A stretch of 9,695 nucleotides of DNA, from contig JAURGV010000077.1 of assembly GCA_030833605.1 (NCBI GenBank), forward strand, positions 1 to 9,695, written 5' to 3'. This document shows, one piece after another, positions 5,277 to 9,695 of this stretch; positions within the stretch are counted from its first letter, which is position 1, and each line of letters begins with the position of its first letter. The notes below the pieces were generated by a model. That model was not told the origin of the DNA and made no database searches. It saw nothing but the letters and a program-made list of their open reading frames with translations. The position numbers were made by a program, and so were the translations under genes. Origin of the DNA: Rhodothermales bacterium (GTDB taxonomy: Bacteria > Bacteroidota > Rhodothermia > Rhodothermales > UBA10348).

Positions 5277-7950
5277 GGCCGATTTAGCCTTCGTCGAAGT
5301 TTCTTCGACAGGTGCGATCACCAGCATGAACCCGTTCGCTCGGTTGACGTGGGGATGGAGAGTTGGCTCTCTGCTTCCTCAGGACTTGATGATCGCTTTG
5401 GAATGCCTAAGCGGCGATACCCCGGCCGAACTACCCGTAACACTCGGCGGCCTGCACCTGAAAGGCCTATCTCAAGGAATTGGAAAAGGATGGTTCGTCA
5501 TCGGCTTTGAGCCCAACGCCACGACCTCGGTTAATGATCAGTTTTCCTTTAGAACGCTGATGGATAGAATTCCACAGCCCGCTTTGTGTATCACCACTTC
5601 AGGCTTATCCAAATATGTGAATGAGGCGGTTGGGTACGAGTTCAAAATGGAGCCATCTGCACTGGTAGGACGTCCCATTTTATCTGAAATCATTTTCCCA
5701 GAAGATCGTTGGAAAATTGCCGACCTCATGGAGCTTGCTGCTAAAGATGGGTCTGCCCAGGCACCGATTCGATTTGGGAAGAAAGTATCGACTGGAATTT
5801 TACACCTGGTGCAATCGGTAGGCGATGAGTTTCAGGCCATCATCATGCCAATGGCTGAAGAATTTGACCTCATTCATGGATCTTACGTGCAAGAATCAGC
5901 CTTTCAGTCGTTTTTGGAGCAAGGCCCGATAGGCGTTTTGTATTTGGATGCTGAAAGTCGAGTAACATTTGAAAACCATTATTTCAGATCGTTGGTGGGT
6001 GAAGATGCGGCGTCGTCCTGGTTGGGTCTAAAATTGAATGAAGTACCCCATCTTTCTGCGAAATCTGTATTTCAATTGGATCAAGCAGCACATGCCGGAA
6101 CGTCTACAGCTTGTCAGATTGAGATTCTGGACCCCATTGATCGGGTGACTAAGCGTTTCGTCCACATCCATGTATCGGCTATTTGGCATCCTGATGGCCA
6201 ACGGATAGGCGCCACCTTACTGGTGGAAGACCGGACCGAGTTGGTGCTAAAGGAACGTGAGCTGACTCGATTAGCGGAGGCCCAAAAAGTCAAAAACGGT
6301 CTCCGAGAATTGGCCACAAACATCGCTAATCCTGGACCATTTCGTACGGAAGCGGTTGAGCTTCTTGGAACAGCAACTGGAGCAACACGCGTCATCTTTT
6401 TAGGACTTTCGATAAGCAAAGATCGCATGGTCGAAATCGCTGAATGGTCAAATTTGGACGATTATGTTTCGTTGGAATCCATAGATCGATCGGAATTATC
6501 GTATTTCGAGAGCCTAGTAGGTGGACAACTGTTGCACCAAAATGATATAGTGGGTTCTGGGCTATGTAGTCGATTGGAAGCCTCGACTTGTTGGATCGCG
6601 CCCATCAGTGATAATGGACAGTTTGCAGGGTATATCGTTTTGTCGTGGGAACACGCGGTTCGTTTTGCCGCCGGTAAACTGGCCTTTTTCGAAGAGATTA
6701 TTCAGCTTTTTGAATCCCTGTATTCGTGGATTCAACTCGGCTCCCGCTACCGCACTACAGTGGCTTCCATCGACGACGCACTTTTTGGTTTCTGTTTAAC
6801 CAAGAATGGGTCTCGCCAATATCATTTTGCTACCGATCAATTTTCGGTTTTGACCGGTTATGAACCTTCCCAAGTGTTGGATTCCGATGCCGGTTGTATT
6901 AAATGGATGGAAGATGTGGTTCACCAAGAGGACCTTCCTTTGGTTCGTACCCACAATATGACCCTAACAGAAGGCCACGAAAGCCGCATAACGTATCGAA
7001 TTGTTCATCGCGACGGATCGACTCGGTGGTTGCGTGAACACGCTACGCCGCAGACCGATTCGACCGGAATAACGGCCGTAAATGGTATTATTTCAGATGT
7101 TTCTGAGCAAAAAGCCGCTGAACTGGTGCTGCTTCAGGCTAAAAAAGAAGCCGAGGCATCAGACCGGTCGAAAACGGCATTCATTGCGACGCTCAGTCAC
7201 GAAATTCGAACTCCATTGGGTGCCGTCAACGGATACGCACGGTTGTTGGAGAAAGAAATGGAGGAGTTTGAAGAAGAGTTGGCCGATGATTTGCCGGAAC
7301 ACGTTCACGAGTTTTTGGTGGCCATTTCCGAGCGATCTCAAAAATTGTTGTCCTTGGTAGATGACTTGTTTGAGCTATCAAATATTGAGATGGGAAAAGT
7401 GTCCATGCAGAAATCGTCGGTAAGTTTACCGGCTGTTGTGGAGGCTTCGGTCGAGAAAATCCGGAAAAGTGGAGAGAGAAAAGGGCTATCCGTTCAAATG
7501 TTCAGCCATTCCAGCCAGATAAATGTGATCGGTGAAAGCCGGAAAATTGGTCAGGTGATGGATAATCTGCTCTCCAATGCCATCAAATTTACTGAATCAG
7601 GTAGTATTTCGGTTCATGTAACCAACACGGCCACCCAAGCCGTCGTGGAAGTGAAGGACACAGGTGTCGGAATCGGAGATGACTATCTAGACAACTTGTT
7701 TGAGGCGTTTTCGCAGGAAGAAGATTGGCGAAACCGCAAGTACGAAGGTACGGGATTGGGTCTCGCCTTGGTTCGTAGATTGGTTGAGTTGATGGACGGC
7801 GAGGTAGAAGTCAATAGTTCTAAGGGCGAAGGGTCCTCATTTGTGATCCGACTTCCACTGGCCCCAGAGTCCCTTCCCGTTGTTGCTAATCATCCGACGG
7901 ATCACTCGTTTCCGACTTCGCGTTTTCCAAAGCATAGCGCACGTTTCTAA
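5218..7950 (+). CDS. Soluble multi-PAS/GAF sensor histidine kinase (orphan)
   Basis: A 910-residue two-component sensor kinase without a transmembrane segment or signal peptide, so it should sense a cytosolic signal. Domains in order: a degenerate PAS-like region (about 20-105), PAS (111-215), PAS (228-345), a coiled-coil linker, GAF (362-505), PAS with PAC-like end (512-640), a coiled coil, HisKA with SHEIRTP and the phosphoacceptor His661, and HATPase_c. The ATPase shows N-box NLLSNAIKF (Asn787), G1 DTGVG (814-818), a FEAFSQ F-box and G2 GTGLGL (844-849). The HisKA helix has a Glu-rich insertion after LLEKE. There is no receiver domain and no response regulator in the window, so the partner is unknown. 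ATG 5218 is the first start after an in-frame stop at 5200-5202, with only AGAAG upstream. The last 21 codons overlap queG on the opposite strand. Confidence 0.94.
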   Translation: MSLDALLHFISSGTSENNGEADLAFVEVSSTGAITSMNPFARLTWGWRVGSLLPQDLMIALECLSGDTPAELPVTLGGLHLKGLSQGIGKGWFVIGFEPNATTSVNDQFSFRTLMDRIPQPALCITTSGLSKYVNEAVGYEFKMEPSALVGRPILSEIIFPEDRWKIADLMELAAKDGSAQAPIRFGKKVSTGILHLVQSVGDEFQAIIMPMAEEFDLIHGSYVQESAFQSFLEQGPIGVLYLDAESRVTFENHYFRSLVGEDAASSWLGLKLNEVPHLSAKSVFQLDQAAHAGTSTACQIEILDPIDRVTKRFVHIHVSAIWHPDGQRIGATLLVEDRTELVLKERELTRLAEAQKVKNGLRELATNIANPGPFRTEAVELLGTATGATRVIFLGLSISKDRMVEIAEWSNLDDYVSLESIDRSELSYFESLVGGQLLHQNDIVGSGLCSRLEASTCWIAPISDNGQFAGYIVLSWEHAVRFAAGKLAFFEEIIQLFESLYSWIQLGSRYRTTVASIDDALFGFCLTKNGSRQYHFATDQFSVLTGYEPSQVLDSDAGCIKWMEDVVHQEDLPLVRTHNMTLTEGHESRITYRIVHRDGSTRWLREHATPQTDSTGITAVNGIISDVSEQKAAELVLLQAKKEAEASDRSKTAFIATLSHEIRTPLGAVNGYARLLEKEMEEFEEELADDLPEHVHEFLVAISERSQKLLSLVDDLFELSNIEMGKVSMQKSSVSLPAVVEASVEKIRKSGERKGLSVQMFSHSSQINVIGESRKIGQVMDNLLSNAIKFTESGSISVHVTNTATQAVVEVKDTGVGIGDDYLDNLFEAFSQEEDWRNRKYEGTGLGLALVRRLVELMDGEVEVNSSKGEGSSFVIRLPLAPESLPVVANHPTDHSFPTSRFPKHSARF

Positions 7951-8893
7951 CGAATCCGTCCCGTTTGGTCCTTTTGACCGGGCTTTTCGCGAATATTCGG
8001 CTGAAGTCTTCCTGGGAGATGGTACTCCACGCCTGTAACGAAGTGTTCGTCATTCCTTCCCGGCTTTGGTAGAGCGATTCGCTCGATTCGGTTTTGAACT
8101 TATTCCAAGGACACACTTCTTGGCAGATATCGCAGCCAAAAATCCAGTTTCCGTGTCGATCCCGCGTTGATTTTTCGACGTCATCACCACGGTGCTCAAT
8201 GGTGGAGTACGAAATACAAAGATTGGCGTCTACAACGTAAGGTTGAGTGATGGCGTCCGTCGGGCAGGCATCAATGCATTTGGTACAGGTCCCGCAGTGG
8301 TCTGCAATGGGCTTATCGGGGGTCAGCTCGATATCTACAATCAACTCGCCGATGAAAAACCAACTACCGTGATCAGGAGAAATCAGATTACTGTGTTTTC
8401 CGATCCACCCCAGTCCAGATTTGGCTGCCCATACTTTGTCCATGACGGGCGCAGAATCGGTAAAAGCGCGGCCCGATGTGGACCCGGTTTGGTCTTGCAG
8501 CCACGATAGAAGTCTGTTTAGCCGTTCTTTTAAAACCAAATGATAGTCTGTTCCTAGCGCATAACGACTAATTTGGCCAATTTCGGGATGGTCTACCCGT
8601 TCGATGGGGTGGTAGTAACTCTGAATAACAGAAACCACGCTTTTCGCCCCTTCCACCAATAATCTAGGGTCGGTCCTTTTTTCAAAATGGTTCTCCATCC
8701 ATCCCATGGAAGCGTTGTACCCACGATCCAGCCATTCCTCTAGCCGGGATTTAGCATCCTCAAGCTCGGTAGCGCGGGAAATGCCACACGCCTCAAAACC
8801 GAGTTCTTTGGCCTTTAACTTGAGTGCCTGGGAAAGGTCAACGTTCCTGTCAGAGGCCTCTGAAGGGGTGGGGAATGCGTCAGGGTCCTGCAA
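7886..8893 (-). CDS. queG: Epoxyqueuosine reductase
   Basis: A 335-residue cytosolic enzyme that catalyses the last step of queuosine synthesis. It reduces epoxyqueuosine to queuosine at the wobble base of GUN-anticodon tRNAs, using cobalamin and two 4Fe-4S clusters (family knowledge). Seen here are the N-terminal LGFEACGIS segment (31-39), the active-site region FTDSAPVMDKVWAAKSGLGWIGKHSN with Asp146, ferredoxin-like CGTCTKCIDACP (Cys200, 203, 206, 210), CISYSTIEHRGD (Cys226) and GCDICQEVCPWN (Cys254, 257, 261). It ends soon after the conserved KRDGFVRNVRYAL, as short versions do, without the C-terminal repeat domain of longer homologues. The start must be TTG 8893: an in-frame stop lies at 8950-8948, there is no ATG or GTG before the core, and no clear Shine-Dalgarno is present. 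The first 18 or so residues are a Pro/Asp/Ser-rich extension. Confidence 0.95.
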   Translation of the reverse strand: MQDPDAFPTPSEASDRNVDLSQALKLKAKELGFEACGISRATELEDAKSRLEEWLDRGYNASMGWMENHFEKRTDPRLLVEGAKSVVSVIQSYYHPIERVDHPEIGQISRYALGTDYHLVLKERLNRLLSWLQDQTGSTSGRAFTDSAPVMDKVWAAKSGLGWIGKHSNLISPDHGSWFFIGELIVDIELTPDKPIADHCGTCTKCIDACPTDAITQPYVVDANLCISYSTIEHRGDDVEKSTRDRHGNWIFGCDICQEVCPWNKFKTESSESLYQSREGMTNTSLQAWSTISQEDFSRIFAKSPVKRTKRDGFVRNVRYALENAKSETSDPSDD

Positions 8894-8920
8894 AGAGTTA
8901 GCGTGTTGTTTCGATAGAAG

Positions 8921-8948
8921 GGAGCCCCGAAACTTACGGGAAGGCTCC
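8921..8948 (-). terminator. Hairpin just after the OmpA-family gene (weak terminator candidate)
   Basis: Read on the - strand, GGAGC pairs with GCTCC and CCCG with CGGG, with a three-nucleotide CTT bulge and a 7-nt TAAGTTT loop. The stem begins on the last base of the TAG stop codon. The following TTCTATCG is only mildly T-rich, so termination would be partial. It might instead stabilise the OmpA mRNA 3' end and lower readthrough into queG, whose start is about 30 nt further on. Confidence 0.4.
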
Positions 8949-9695
8949 TAACGGTACAACAGCGAACAATCAAAGGGAATGGTGTCCACTTTAGCGTTTT
9001 CCACACAGCCTTTGCCGTCTTTGCCTTTAGGACAGACTACCGGACCGATATCCGACTCCACGGTAAACCGCGTAGAAGTAAGTCCCGCGCCTACGTAATA
9101 GTTGTAGATCGCTTCGGCTCGTTGTCTGGCAATTCTAAGGGCGTATATATCGGCATCCGTACCGCTGGCATATCCTATAATGGAGACGCAACAGGTTGGA
9201 TTTAGCCTAAGCGCTTCAATGTTTTCGTCCAAGGCTTCCCGTGATGCTTTGCTCAAATCAATCGTATTTGAGGCAAAGTAGACGCTGTTTAACTCAATTA
9301 GCGTACATACACGAGGTGTTCTAGGCAATGGCGGGTCGTATCCCGGAACAGCCAATGGGGGTGGAATGGGGGCTGGCGGAGGTGCTACGCGAGGTTTACC
9401 CTGTAAACAGCTACGTAATCCTCCCATAATGAGCGAGGTGTTATGTGGTTGATAGTCACGCTCGTTGCGCCACACATAATTCAAATCCCATCTATAGCTG
9501 GCTTCCGCAAAGGCAGACCAACATCCGTTGAACGCAACATCCACACCTATGCCAAGAGGTAAATGATAGACGGTACGTTCTGGACCGGGTACACCCCGTC
9601 CGGGTAGGTCCACACTGTTTTTGGAATCGCTATTGAATAGATCGGCCGTTGTCGCGCCGAATCCTGTGAACACATACGGAAGGACACGACTTTTT
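8948..9695 (-). CDS. OmpA-family outer-membrane protein (5' end beyond the window)
   Basis: The C-terminal 248 codons of an outer-membrane protein. The frame is open to the window edge, so the true start and signal peptide are missing; a GTG at 9673 lies inside the barrel and is not the start. The visible part has beta-barrel strands (LPYVFTGFG, VYHLPLGIGVDVAF, SAFAEASYRWDLNYVW), a proline-rich hinge (about 9312-9398), and an OmpA_C peptidoglycan-binding domain to the end (VYFASNTIDL, then RIARQRAEAIYNYYVGAGL). It probably ties the outer membrane to the wall. Two oddities stand out. The usual terminal NRRV-type motif reads NAKV, replacing the Arg normally used to hold diaminopimelate. Also, eight cysteines occur in this exported fragment, suggesting disulfides. 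queG follows after 54 nt containing a hairpin. Confidence 0.85.
   Translation of the reverse strand, partial: KSRVLPYVFTGFGATTADLFNSDSKNSVDLPGRGVPGPERTVYHLPLGIGVDVAFNGCWSAFAEASYRWDLNYVWRNERDYQPHNTSLIMGGLRSCLQGKPRVAPPPAPIPPPLAVPGYDPPLPRTPRVCTLIELNSVYFASNTIDLSKASREALDENIEALRLNPTCCVSIIGYASGTDADIYALRIARQRAEAIYNYYVGAGLTSTRFTVESDIGPVVCPKGKDGKGCVENAKVDTIPFDCSLLYR

Noticed and set aside
8192..8509. 105-codon open frame on the + strand
   Set aside because: It lies wholly antisense to queG across its iron-sulfur motifs; the translation has no domain features.
8706..8951. 81-codon open frame on the + strand over the queG 5' end
   Set aside because: Antisense to queG and the OmpA-queG gap; low-complexity Ser-rich translation with no sign of a real protein.
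9671..9673. GTG as the start of the OmpA-family gene
   Set aside because: The frame stays open to the window edge, and the residues upstream (LPY before VFTGFG) fit a barrel strand, so the gene begins outside the window.
1..9695. Mobile element, phage, defence system or CRISPR array
   Set aside because: No transposase, integrase, terminal inverted repeats, spaced direct repeats or defence-type domains were seen, and composition looks even across the window.

Overview
This window looks like ordinary chromosomal backbone from a member of the Bacteroidota / Rhodothermota / Balneolota group. That is a moderate-confidence inference, made by eye from protein style and not from a search. The LysS opens with SEQEIIRR, the cyclophilin is a lipoprotein with an AARQGDGVNPQ / SGSQFYVVQG core, QueG is the short form without a long C-terminal extension, and the histidine kinase has a Glu-rich insertion in its dimerisation helix. 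GC content looks close to 50 percent, and several starts lack a convincing Shine-Dalgarno sequence, which fits the group. I saw no tRNA, rRNA, insertion sequence, CRISPR array, att site or phage gene.

Layout. Six genes run on the + strand from 46 to 7950: a Rossmann-fold/DUF2520 protein, an unrecognised small helical protein, a cyclophilin-type peptidyl-prolyl isomerase lipoprotein, lysyl-tRNA synthetase (lysS), an MFS exporter of the MefA/EntS type, and a large soluble multi-PAS/GAF sensor histidine kinase. Spacing is tight (5 nt, 117 nt, 1 nt, an 8-nt overlap, 56 nt), so most or all of it could be transcribed together. The 117-nt gap at 1458-1574 is the only good place for a second promoter. 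Two genes face the other way from the right edge: an OmpA-family outer-membrane protein cut off by the window end, then the epoxyqueuosine reductase queG. QueG and the kinase converge and their reading frames overlap by 65 nt.

Function. LysS and QueG serve translation (tRNA charging and anticodon modification). The isomerase lipoprotein and the OmpA protein belong to the cell envelope. The MFS protein exports a small molecule, and the kinase is an orphan sensor with no response regulator in view. I see no convincing multi-gene novel system. The most interesting signal is at the MFS-kinase junction. There, a perfect 6-bp GC-rich hairpin inside the MFS 3' end sequesters the best Shine-Dalgarno sequence noticed in the window, which sits just before a 37-codon small frame that runs over the kinase start. 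Also notable are an in-frame hexanucleotide repeat and a possible internal start in the cyclophilin, the convergent coding overlap, and a cysteine-rich OmpA domain with an altered peptidoglycan-binding motif.
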